This document shows positions 1 to 5,830 of a stretch of 7,709 bases of DNA, one piece after another; position 1 is the first letter of the stretch, and every line of letters starts with the position of its first letter. The notes under the pieces are model-generated. The model worked only from the letters and a program-made list of their open reading frames with translations. It did not search any database and was not told the origin of the DNA. The stretch is from Pseudomonadota bacterium (GTDB lineage Bacteria; Pseudomonadota; Gammaproteobacteria; PS1; Pseudothioglobaceae). The DNA lies in assembly GCA_022600395.1 (NCBI GenBank), contig JAHZKM010000008.1, positions 1 through 7,709 on the forward strand. Direction: 5' to 3'. Made by a program: the position numbers and the translations under genes.

Positions 1-309
1 ACCATCAATAGAGTTTTTAGTTGCTTCTGACTCATCGAGCATTCCTCGACGCAATGCAGCAGCTACACAAACAACTAACTCAGGCTCACCTTCAGCATTT
101 TTAATATCTAAAGAAGCCCAGTTATTTACAACATGACGGTCATCTTGTGGTGGCAGGGTAAAACGAGATGCATTGTTCACACCATCATGGTAGAAAAATA
201 CACGCATAATCTCATGTCCATTTTCAATCGCAGCTTTAGCGAATTGAAAAGCCGTATCAGATGCTTGATGCTGGTACGGACCTTCGTTAACTTGAATAGC
301 AAACTTCAT
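1..309 (-). CDS. dsrE: DsrE sulfurtransferase subunit, partial (C-terminus beyond the left edge)
   Basis: Reading the minus strand from the ATG at 309-307 gives 103 codons without a stop, beginning MKFAIQVNEGPYQHQASDTA and containing FFYHDGVNNA, PPQDDRHVVNNWA and VVCVAAALRRGMLDE. This is the DsrE/TusD fold family. DsrE forms the cytoplasmic DsrEFH hexamer, which passes persulfide sulfur towards DsrC in sulfur oxidisers. The cysteine in VVCVAAA (residue 81, codon 67-69) sits where the family has its persulfide-carrying cysteine. DsrE is normally about 130 residues, so roughly the last 25-30 are missing. The gene starts 11 bases after the dsrB stop. The only ribosome-binding-like sequence, AAGG, overlaps that stop codon (TAAGG), which suggests translation coupled to dsrB. 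The dsrA-dsrB-dsrE order matches known oxidative dsr operons, and dsrF and dsrH would be expected just outside the window. Identity is confident; function is inferred from the family. Confidence 0.93.
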   Translation of the reverse strand, partial: MKFAIQVNEGPYQHQASDTAFQFAKAAIENGHEIMRVFFYHDGVNNASRFTLPPQDDRHVVNNWASLDIKNAEGEPELVVCVAAALRRGMLDESEATKNSIDG

Positions 310-320
310 ATCAAGAAACC

Positions 321-1394
321 TTAGAAACGAATGTGAGCAGAAGAGTTAAGCTCATGACGTGCACCCTTCCAATCATTGATATGGAATTTAGTGAACGGTA
401 GTCCAGTCTTCTCAAAGAATGCTGGCCAGCCAATACGCTCAACCCACTCACCAACTCTTTCCCAGTCACGAGCGTCGTCTTTATAAACACTTAAGATATT
501 CTTAACGACAGCACCAACTTCCGGCCATCTTGGCGGGTTGTTAGGTAGATTAGAAGCAACTAGTTTATGGAATGAAGGCTTAGATCTCGCATTCGAGTTC
601 TTACCACCAATCCATAGGGCTATCTTAGAGTTCTCAGGGTCGTTAATTTGCATTGGAGGACATGGTGGGAAACATGCACCACAACAGATACATTTCTTCT
701 CATCAACTTCTAAAGTAGGTTTACCATTAACCATTGCAGGACGAATCGCAGCAACAGGACAACGAGCAACAACTGTAGGACGCTCACAAACCATAGAAAC
801 TAAATCATGGTTAATCTTAGGTGGCTTAGTGTGCTGAATATTTAACGCGATATCGCCTTGACCACCACAGTTAATTTGACAACATGAAGTTGTCATATGA
901 ACACGGTTAGGCATTTCTTCACGCGTAAACTCTTCGTGCATTTCATCCATTAACGACTTAACAACACCTGATGCATCAGTTCCTGGAATATCACAGTGCA
1001 ACCAGCCTTGAGTGTGAGAAATCATCGTTACTGACGGTCCAGTTCCACCAACAGGGAAGCCTGCTTCGGTTAAAGCTGTTACCAGTGCGTCAACTTTAGA
1101 GCCATCAGCTACCATGAATTCAACATTTGAACGCATAGTAAAACGAACATGGCCATCTGCATATTCATCAGCGATATCAGCTAATTTTTTAATTGTGTAA
1201 ACATCCATTTGACGTGCTGTACCACAACGAACTGTGAAGATTTCTTCATTATTCTTTGAAGTATGATGTAATACACCAGCGCGAGGACGATCATGGTATG
1301 CCCATTGTCCGTAGTTACGACGCATAGTTGGGTGCATGTATTGAATAGGATCTGGAACTCCAGATTCGATAGGCATTCTTGGTGCTTCAGCCAT
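321..1394 (-). CDS. dsrB: Dissimilatory (reverse-type) sulfite reductase beta subunit
   Basis: This 357-residue protein is full length for DsrB. With DsrA it forms the cytoplasmic alpha2beta2 sirohaem enzyme that, in sulfur oxidisers, oxidises reduced sulfur delivered on DsrC to sulfite. Residues C134, C171, C172 and C176 (the last three in TTSCCQINCGG) have the spacing of the cysteines that hold the [4Fe-4S] cluster coupled to sirohaem. An inserted ferredoxin domain follows, with C212 in RCPVAAI and C235-x2-C238-x2-C241-x3-C245-P. The C-terminal part contains the family signatures WIGGKNSNAR, PNNPPRWPEV and GEWVERIGW. The ATG at 1394 is preceded by a clear AAAGGAG ribosome binding site 6 bases upstream, which fixes the start. 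It lies 72 bases after dsrA, and that gap holds a 10-base-pair hairpin. The oxidative direction is inferred from the dsrE neighbour, not from the protein alone. Confidence 0.96.
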   Translation of the reverse strand: MAEAPRMPIESGVPDPIQYMHPTMRRNYGQWAYHDRPRAGVLHHTSKNNEEIFTVRCGTARQMDVYTIKKLADIADEYADGHVRFTMRSNVEFMVADGSKVDALVTALTEAGFPVGGTGPSVTMISHTQGWLHCDIPGTDASGVVKSLMDEMHEEFTREEMPNRVHMTTSCCQINCGGQGDIALNIQHTKPPKINHDLVSMVCERPTVVARCPVAAIRPAMVNGKPTLEVDEKKCICCGACFPPCPPMQINDPENSKIALWIGGKNSNARSKPSFHKLVASNLPNNPPRWPEVGAVVKNILSVYKDDARDWERVGEWVERIGWPAFFEKTGLPFTKFHINDWKGARHELNSSAHIRF

Positions 1395-1416
1395 TATTTT
1401 CTCCTTTTTTTAAATA

Positions 1417-1440
1417 ATTAGGCAAGCAAGCTTGCCTAAT
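1417..1440 (-). promoter_or_regulatory. Perfect 10-bp hairpin between dsrA and dsrB
   Basis: The arms ATTAGGCAAG (1417-1426) and CTTGCCTAAT (1431-1440) are exact reverse complements around a 4-base loop. In the dsr transcript the hairpin falls 26 bases after the dsrA stop and ends about 22 bases before the dsrB start, just upstream of the dsrB ribosome binding site. It is followed by TATTTAAAAAAA rather than a run of T, so it is not a normal intrinsic terminator on this strand. On the plus strand it is followed by A-rich sequence, which also argues against a terminator. An mRNA-stabilising or processing element, or an influence on dsrB translation, is plausible but inferred. Confidence 0.6.
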
Positions 1441-1466
1441 AAAAATATATTATCTTTGATTAATTA

Positions 1467-2771
1467 TTACGCGTTAGCTTCAGCTTTATTTTCAAACCAC
1501 TTAACCGCTTCCTCATCCCAATCATCCATACGAACATATGATGAAGTACGAGTAGAATTAATCATGTTTGGATCAACATTGATACCGATTCCTTCAAGGA
1601 AGTTTACAACGCCAATACGCTCAATCATTTCTCCTGTGCGTTCGTGCTCTAGCGCATTCTCAGCAAAGAAGTCAATTACTTCACCTGCTAAATCTTCGAT
1701 TGCCTCTAAGTCATCTGCTGTATCCATCTTCATGAATGGAACAACTACCGAACCAAATAAGTCACCAATTTTAAGGGTACGCTTTCCACCCATAATAATC
1801 ATCACACCTTTATCATCACCAGTAGCAAGAATAGGTTCAACATCGCCCTTAGCAATATATTTGTGAGTTAGTGGAGAAGTTACATTTAAACAATGCATAC
1901 ACTTAACACAATTTTTATTATCAATTGTCAATGAGTTATCACTGTTTAACTTCATTGCTGAAGTTGGACAACGTGAAGTAATGTTATCAACAACGTAGTC
2001 AGCACCTTTGTCTTCAACCATTGCTTTCCATAAGTCTTGGTTGATTTTAATATCATCTCTCCAAGTACCAATCGTTGCAAAGTCAGCACGCTGTACTGAA
2101 TTCATACAGTCGTTTGCACAACCTGAAACTTTAAATTTCATTTTGTAAGGTAATGCAGGTCTGTGCATGTCGTCTAAGAATGCATTCACAAGAGTTCTAA
2201 GAACTGCTTGCTCGTTTACGTTTGACATCTCACAACGTGAAGCACCAACACAACTCATACCCGTACGTACAGCAGGACCGGCACCACCCATATCAAAACC
2301 ATAATCGTTAAACGTGTTAAAGATTTTCTGAGTTGTCTCTTCGTTTGCACCTTGTAACATAATGTCACCTGACTGACCATGGAAACCAATCAAACCAGAA
2401 CCACCGTTATCTGTAAACATATCACACATATCTCTTAATAGAGTTGATGTGTAATGCATGCCTGCTGGTGGTTGAATACGTAATGTGTGGAATTCACCTG
2501 CAGCAGGGAATTTATAGTCACCATTATCGTCTTTTAATTCGTTAAAACGTGGGATTACACCACCACCGTAACCAATTACACCAACTGTGCCACCTTTCCA
2601 GTAACCTTTTTTAGTTACATAAGATGTTTCAAGTGTACCCAATACATCACGTGCCATATCAGCACCTTCGTGTGTATCGTTTGCTAGTCTCTTAAGACCT
2701 GTTACAAATGAAGGCCATGGACCTTTTTCCAACTCATCAAGGTTGGGTGTGTTATATAGCTCTTTTGCCAT
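1467..2771 (-). CDS. dsrA: Dissimilatory (reverse-type) sulfite reductase alpha subunit
   Basis: This 434-residue protein is full length for DsrA, the catalytic partner of DsrB. The motif C174-x5-C180 in GMSCVGASRC, together with C218-x3-C222 in SGCANDC, forms the binding site for the sirohaem-coupled [4Fe-4S] cluster. A ferredoxin-type insert follows, with C268 in SRCPTSA and C288-x2-C291-x2-C294 in NCVKCMHCLN. The region PPAGMHYTSTLLRDMCDMF and the C-terminal GEMIERIGVVNFLEGIGI are also typical of the family. The ATG at 2771 has a strong GGAGAG ribosome binding site about 6 bases upstream. It is the first gene of the dsr transcript, preceded by a leader of about 60 bases and a promoter candidate at 2839-2867. 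gltD lies upstream on the same strand with no obvious terminator between, so some read-through is possible. DsrA and DsrB together would use the DsrEFH/DsrC relay and the DsrL and DsrMKJOP partners, which are not in this window. Confidence 0.96.
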   Translation of the reverse strand: MAKELYNTPNLDELEKGPWPSFVTGLKRLANDTHEGADMARDVLGTLETSYVTKKGYWKGGTVGVIGYGGGVIPRFNELKDDNGDYKFPAAGEFHTLRIQPPAGMHYTSTLLRDMCDMFTDNGGSGLIGFHGQSGDIMLQGANEETTQKIFNTFNDYGFDMGGAGPAVRTGMSCVGASRCEMSNVNEQAVLRTLVNAFLDDMHRPALPYKMKFKVSGCANDCMNSVQRADFATIGTWRDDIKINQDLWKAMVEDKGADYVVDNITSRCPTSAMKLNSDNSLTIDNKNCVKCMHCLNVTSPLTHKYIAKGDVEPILATGDDKGVMIIMGGKRTLKIGDLFGSVVVPFMKMDTADDLEAIEDLAGEVIDFFAENALEHERTGEMIERIGVVNFLEGIGINVDPNMINSTRTSSYVRMDDWDEEAVKWFENKAEANA

Positions 2772-2800
2772 TTTTTTCTCTCCGATATATTTAATAAATC

Positions 2801-2822
2801 TCTAAAATCAAAATGTTTTAGA
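2801..2822 (-). promoter_or_regulatory. Inverted repeat in the dsrA mRNA leader
   Basis: The arms TCTAAAA (2801-2807) and TTTTAGA (2816-2822) are perfect 7-base complements around an 8-base loop. If transcription starts near 2831, this stem-loop would form within the first 10-31 bases of the dsr mRNA, well upstream of the dsrA ribosome binding site. The stem is mostly A-U, so its stability is modest. It could be a 5'-end stabiliser, a DNA operator or chance in AT-rich sequence. Confidence 0.3.
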
Positions 2823-2838
2823 AATGTGAACGGGACTA

Positions 2839-2867
2839 ATTATACGTAAATGCAAGTAAATTTCACT
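2839..2867 (-). promoter_or_regulatory. Candidate sigma-70 promoter of the dsr operon
   Basis: On the minus strand there is a perfect -10 box TATAAT (2844-2839), with transcription predicted to begin near 2831. At 17-base spacing the -35 region (2867-2862) reads AGTGAA, which is a poor match to TTGACA. A strong -10 with a weak -35 that is overlapped by a perfect palindrome is the usual look of an activator-dependent promoter. The position between gltD and dsrA fits the start of the dsr operon. The start site has not been measured. Confidence 0.5.
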
Positions 2868-2879
2868 ATATTATAGTGA
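2863..2879. promoter_or_regulatory. Perfect 17-base palindrome, candidate regulator site for dsr
   Basis: TCACTATA (2863-2870) and TATAGTGA (2872-2879) are exact reverse complements around one central base at 2871. The centre lies about 40 bases upstream of the predicted dsr start, overlapping the poor -35 region. This is the position where class II activators bind, although a repressor site would fit too. The second TATAAT inside the palindrome (minus strand, 2875-2870) could instead be a -10, but no -35 match lies upstream of it. The regulator is unknown; the sequence is not an FNR or CRP consensus. Confidence 0.45.
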
Positions 2880-2947
2880 TATCATCAACTATCCCTTAGG
2901 GGGTATATTTTATTTTTTTATGCAGTGGATTAAGCTTTTGAACTTGT

Positions 2948-4381
2948 TTATGTTAAATATTCATTAACACGTGCTGCAACACCTCGACCTTCATTAATCG
3001 CCCATACTACTAAAGATTGACCACGGCGACAATCACCAGCGGTAAAGATACCAGTTTGTGATGTTTGGTATTGATCGTAATCAGCTTGGTAATTACCTCG
3101 ATCATCAAGTTTAATATTTGCATCATCACTGACATAATGCTCTGGTGAAACAAATCCCATCGACAGCAAGACTAGTTGCGCCTCCCAAGTTTTCTCGCTA
3201 CCAGCTATTTCTTCTAGCTTACCATCATTAAATTCTACATTGACGGTCGTTAATCCAGTGAGTTCGTTATTAGAATTTTTACTGAATGACTTAGTCATTA
3301 GTTGATATTGCCTTGGATCTTTGCCAAACACAGACTGTGCTTCTGCATGACCATAATCAACTCGATAAATCAATGGCCAAAGAGGCCATGGGTTATCATC
3401 AGCTCGCTCTTGTGGTGGCTGACTCATTAATTCAAAATTAACCACTGACTTAGCACCTTGACGAATGGCTGTACCAATACAGTCAGTTCCAGTATCACCA
3501 CCACCAATAACAATCACATCTTTACCTTTAGCAGATAAATCTGACTCATCTGCCCGTCCAGTATCTAATAAACTTTTAGTATTTATTGTTAAGTATTCCA
3601 TGGCCATATGCACACCTTTAGCATCACGGTTATCTACGGGCAAATCTCTTGCTTTACTAGCACCTGTTGTTAGTACAATAGCGTCAAAATCTTGTTGTAA
3701 CGCTTGTATGGTGATATCTTTACCAACATTAACATTAGTAATAAATTCTATCCCACAATCCTTCATAAAAGTAATGCGGCGATCAACTACGTCTTTGCCA
3801 AGCTTCATATTCGGAATGCCGTACATCAGCAAACCACCAATGCGATCATCGCGCTCAAACACGCTTACACCGTGCCCTAATTTATTCAACTCATCAGCTG
3901 CTGCCAATCCTGCTGGTCCAGAGCCTATGATGGCTACTTTTTTTCCAGTTTTGTGCTCTACATCATAAGGTTTAATCCAGTCTTTTTCAAAACCTTTATC
4001 AATAATCGCCTGCTCAATATTTTTAATGGTCACTGCCGGATTGTTCATGCCAAGAACACACGAGCCCTCGCAAGGTGCTGGGCAAACACGGCCAGTAAAT
4101 TCTGGAAAATTATTAGTCTTTAAAAGTCTTGATAAGGCCTCTTCCCATTTATCGTTATAAACAAGATCATTCCATTCAGGAATTAAATTATTAATTGGGC
4201 AGCCATCATCTGACTGACAAAAAGGCACGCCACAGTCCATACATCTAGCACCCTGATCTTGTAAAAGTGACTCGTCATGAGACCCTGTAAAAATTTCACC
4301 ATAATCTTTAAGACGTAATTCAACAGGGCGATAATCCTCTGTTTTTCTGTCAAATTCTTTAAAGCCAGTTACTTTTCCCAT
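2948..4381 (-). CDS. gltD: Glutamate synthase small subunit (GltD)
   Basis: This 477-residue protein has the normal length for GltD, the subunit that takes electrons from NAD(P)H through FAD and two [4Fe-4S] clusters to the large subunit GltB, which makes glutamate from glutamine and 2-oxoglutarate. The N-terminal domain has the cysteine sets CMDCGVPFC (47, 50, 55), C61-P, and C100-x3-C104-x3-C108 (CPAPCEGSC). The FAD Rossmann motif GSGPAG is at 153-158 and the NAD(P)H motif GGGDTGTD at 293-300. A second FAD contact, TAGDCRRGQSLVVWAINEGR, is at 447-466. The last motif is of the Bacillus/eukaryotic GOGAT type rather than the E. coli GltD type. The protein resembles DsrL in its core but lacks the C-terminal ferredoxin extension of DsrL, which makes DsrL unlikely. 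gltB is not adjacent, which is unusual. The start at 4381 has only a weak AAGAA upstream, but it is the only sensible one because TAA precedes it in frame. Confidence 0.92.
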   Translation of the reverse strand: MGKVTGFKEFDRKTEDYRPVELRLKDYGEIFTGSHDESLLQDQGARCMDCGVPFCQSDDGCPINNLIPEWNDLVYNDKWEEALSRLLKTNNFPEFTGRVCPAPCEGSCVLGMNNPAVTIKNIEQAIIDKGFEKDWIKPYDVEHKTGKKVAIIGSGPAGLAAADELNKLGHGVSVFERDDRIGGLLMYGIPNMKLGKDVVDRRITFMKDCGIEFITNVNVGKDITIQALQQDFDAIVLTTGASKARDLPVDNRDAKGVHMAMEYLTINTKSLLDTGRADESDLSAKGKDVIVIGGGDTGTDCIGTAIRQGAKSVVNFELMSQPPQERADDNPWPLWPLIYRVDYGHAEAQSVFGKDPRQYQLMTKSFSKNSNNELTGLTTVNVEFNDGKLEEIAGSEKTWEAQLVLLSMGFVSPEHYVSDDANIKLDDRGNYQADYDQYQTSQTGIFTAGDCRRGQSLVVWAINEGRGVAARVNEYLT

Positions 4382-4411
4382 TTCTTAAAACATGTAAATT
4401 TAAAGCGCCTA

Positions 4412-4437
4412 ATTATGCCATATTTGCCATAAATATG
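4412..4437 (-). promoter_or_regulatory. Candidate gltD promoter region with an inverted repeat
   Basis: The minus strand has a -10-like CATAAT (4417-4412), 31 bases upstream of the gltD start codon, with no good -35 at 16-18 bases. Immediately upstream lies an inverted repeat, CATATTT (4419-4425) and AAATATG (4431-4437), with perfect 7-base arms around GCCAT. It would occupy the promoter spacer. This could be an operator controlling gltD, but AT-rich arms of this length are not rare by chance here. Confidence 0.3.
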
Positions 4438-4465
4438 CATCTATAAAAAAGATGGGATAGATTAT

Positions 4466-4494
4466 TTGCCTGATGCTATCTTTAACTGTATAAT
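4466..4494 (+). promoter_or_regulatory. Sigma-70 promoter of rplS
   Basis: The -35 TTGCCT (4466-4471) and a perfect -10 TATAAT (4489-4494) are separated by 17 bases, the ideal spacing. Transcription would start near 4501, giving a leader of about 35 bases before the rplS ATG. This is the best promoter in the window and suits the high expression expected of a ribosomal protein gene. Confidence 0.75.
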
Positions 4495-4535
4495 TGCCCT
4501 TTTTTATAGATACAAATATTTAAGGATAAGTTCAA

Positions 4536-4886
4536 ATGAATTTAATTGATCAAATTGAAAGCGAGCAGCTAAGAAGCGACATTCCTGAGTTTTCAGCAGG
4601 TGACACAATTATCGTACAAGTAAAAGTGCGTGAAGGTAACCGTGAAAGATTGCAAGCGTTCGAAGGTGTTGTTATTGCCAAGAAAAATCGCGGCATTGGT
4701 TCAGCATTTACTGTGAGAAAAATGTCTCATGGTGAAGGTGTTGAAAGAGTTTTTCAAACACACTCTAAAATGATTGATTCTGTAGAAGTTAAGCGTCGTG
4801 GTAAGGTTCGTCAAGCTAAACTTTACTACCTACGCGAACTAACTGGTAAAAAAGCAAGAATTAAAGAAAAATTGGCAACTAAATAA
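4536..4886 (+). CDS. rplS: Large ribosomal subunit protein L19
   Basis: This 116-residue protein starts [19 protein letters not shown] and contains the L19 signatures [49 protein letters not shown] and the basic tail [18 protein letters not shown]19 is a 50S subunit protein at the interface with the 30S subunit, and the length matches the usual 115 or so residues. The start is supported by AAGGA (4522-4526) 9 bases before the ATG. In most gammaproteobacteria rplS is the last gene of the rpsP-rimM-trmD-rplS operon. Here the upstream neighbour gltD is divergent, so rplS is transcribed alone from its own near-consensus promoter and ends at an intrinsic terminator 20 bases after its stop codon. 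Confidence 0.98.
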   Translation: MNLIDQIESEQLRSDIPEFSAGDTIIVQVKVREGNRERLQAFEGVVIAKKNRGIGSAFTVRKMSHGEGVERVFQTHSKMIDSVEVKRRGKVRQAKLYYLRELTGKKARIKEKLATK

Positions 4887-4905
4887 ATTTAGCCACTTTT
4901 CTAAT

Positions 4906-4934
4906 AAATACCGGCAATCAGTCGGTATTTTTTT
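4906..4934 (+). terminator. Intrinsic terminator of rplS
   Basis: AAATACCG (4906-4913) pairs perfectly with CGGTATTT (4923-4930) across a 9-base loop, and the 3' side runs into seven T residues (4928-4934). It lies 20 bases after the rplS stop and 16 bases before the xerD start codon. It should largely uncouple xerD from the strong rplS promoter. Confidence 0.85.
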
Positions 4935-4949
4935 GTCTAAAATTTAGAC
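4935..4949 (+). promoter_or_regulatory. Perfect 15-base palindrome abutting the xerD start codon
   Basis: GTCTAAA (4935-4941) and TTTAGAC (4943-4949) are exact complements around one base, and the next base is the A of the xerD ATG. No Shine-Dalgarno sequence is visible. The palindrome contains TAAAAT (4938-4943), a five-of-six match to a -10 box that would place the transcription start at the ATG itself, giving a leaderless mRNA, though no convincing -35 is present. It could be an operator, a start-blocking RNA hairpin or chance. Confidence 0.4.
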
Positions 4950-5828
4950 ATGGAACACAATAGACAATTAATCGAACAATTCCTAGATTATTACTGGCTA
5001 TCCTCGGGCGCCAGCCAAAATACCCTATCTGCTTATCGGTCCGATTTAATGCTATATGCAAAATGGCTAGATAAGATACCTCTAGATAGTGCTAATGATA
5101 TTCACATTCTTGAGTACTTTAAATCCCGACAGATTAGCGCCTCCACCCAAGCGCGGATTCTGACTTGTTTTAGAATTTTCTATCAATACCTATCGTCACA
5201 AGCACTTATTAAAATTAACCCAACTGACAAACTTCACCATCCAAAGCAAGTACAAAAATTACCTGTTTTTTTAAGTATTAATGAAGTTGGAAAACTACTA
5301 GATATGCCCAATCAAAAAACCATTTTTGGCATGCGAGATCGCGCCATGTTAGAGCTGCTATATTCTTGTGGATTACGCGTTTCTGAGCTGATTAATCTAG
5401 AATATCAACAAATTAATATTAATGATGAATACATTCGAATCTTGGGCAAGGGAAATAAAGAGCGGCTACTGCCGATGGGAGAATTGGCAATGGAATATCT
5501 TTCTCAGTATGAAAAAGATGCCCGCCCTTTTTTGACAAAAAAAGGACAAACTAATGGTTATTTCTTGTCTAATCGTGGCAGCAATATGAGTCGGCAAAAT
5601 TTTTTTTATATTATTAAATCTTATGCGCAAAAAGCTGGCATTAATAAACCTTTATCGCCACATAGTCTGCGTCATGCATTTGCAACACACTTGGTACAGC
5701 AAGGAGCGGATTTGCGCAGTGTACAACTCATGCTTGGCCATAGCGACATTGCAACTACGCAAATTTATACACATATTCAAAATGTACAACTCAAATTACA
5801 GCACAGTAAGCATCACCCTAGGGGTTAG
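4950..5828 (+). CDS. xerD: Tyrosine recombinase XerD (chromosome dimer resolution)
   Basis: This 292-residue protein is close to the usual 298 of XerD, which with XerC resolves chromosome dimers at the dif site under FtsK control. The N-terminal SAM-like DNA-binding domain has IEQFLDYYWLSSGASQNTLS followed by AYRSDL (residues 8-33). The catalytic domain carries all six active-site residues: R143 (GLRVSEL), K167 (LGKGNKER), H238 and R241 (SPHSLRHAFATHL), H264 (LGHSDI) and the nucleophile Y273 (IYTH). The C-terminal HHPRG and the IEQFLD start favour XerD over XerC or a phage integrase. The ATG at 4950 is preceded in frame by TAA at 4938, so no earlier start exists, and it aligns with the family N-terminus although no ribosome binding site is seen. 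It follows the rplS terminator and ends 2 bases from the stop of the converging malate synthase gene. Confidence 0.95.
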   Translation: MEHNRQLIEQFLDYYWLSSGASQNTLSAYRSDLMLYAKWLDKIPLDSANDIHILEYFKSRQISASTQARILTCFRIFYQYLSSQALIKINPTDKLHHPKQVQKLPVFLSINEVGKLLDMPNQKTIFGMRDRAMLELLYSCGLRVSELINLEYQQININDEYIRILGKGNKERLLPMGELAMEYLSQYEKDARPFLTKKGQTNGYFLSNRGSNMSRQNFFYIIKSYAQKAGINKPLSPHSLRHAFATHLVQQGADLRSVQLMLGHSDIATTQIYTHIQNVQLKLQHSKHHPRG

Positions 5829-5830
5829 TT

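Noticed and set aside
133..324. Open frames on the plus strand opposite the minus-strand genes (for example at 133-324, 538-837, 1432-1866, 3465-3968 and 6588-6938), and the plus-strand frame at 5623-6027, which overlaps xerD in another frame and glcB on the opposite strand
   Set aside because: They overlap strongly recognised genes in other frames, have no recognisable protein features and lack convincing ribosome binding sites.
1024..1027. Extra cysteine (C237) inside the DsrB ferredoxin motif as a novel cluster type
   Set aside because: The four standard cysteines C235, C238, C241 and C245 are at normal spacing, and a further cysteine between the first two is not by itself evidence of an altered cluster. 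The interval given is only a marker within dsrB.
2875..2888. FNR-type site upstream of dsrA (TTGAT half-site on the minus strand at 2888-2884)
   Set aside because: The second half reads TCACT instead of ATCAA, so only one half-site matches.
2893..2904. GC-rich CCCTTAGGGGGT in the gltD-dsrA gap, followed by T-rich sequence on the plus strand
   Set aside because: The stem would be only 3-4 base pairs, and no plus-strand gene ends there. In the gltD direction it is not followed by a T-tract, so it is not a credible terminator.
2948..4381. Calling the GltD-like gene dsrL because it neighbours dsrA
   Set aside because: DsrL is considerably longer, with a C-terminal ferredoxin-like extension. This protein ends after the second FAD motif at 477 residues and carries a GOGAT-type DCRRGQSLVVWAI signature.
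5816..5823. CCCTAGGG palindrome at the end of xerD as part of a bidirectional terminator
   Set aside because: It is only 8 bases, cannot form a stem with a loop of usable size, and has no T-tract on either side.
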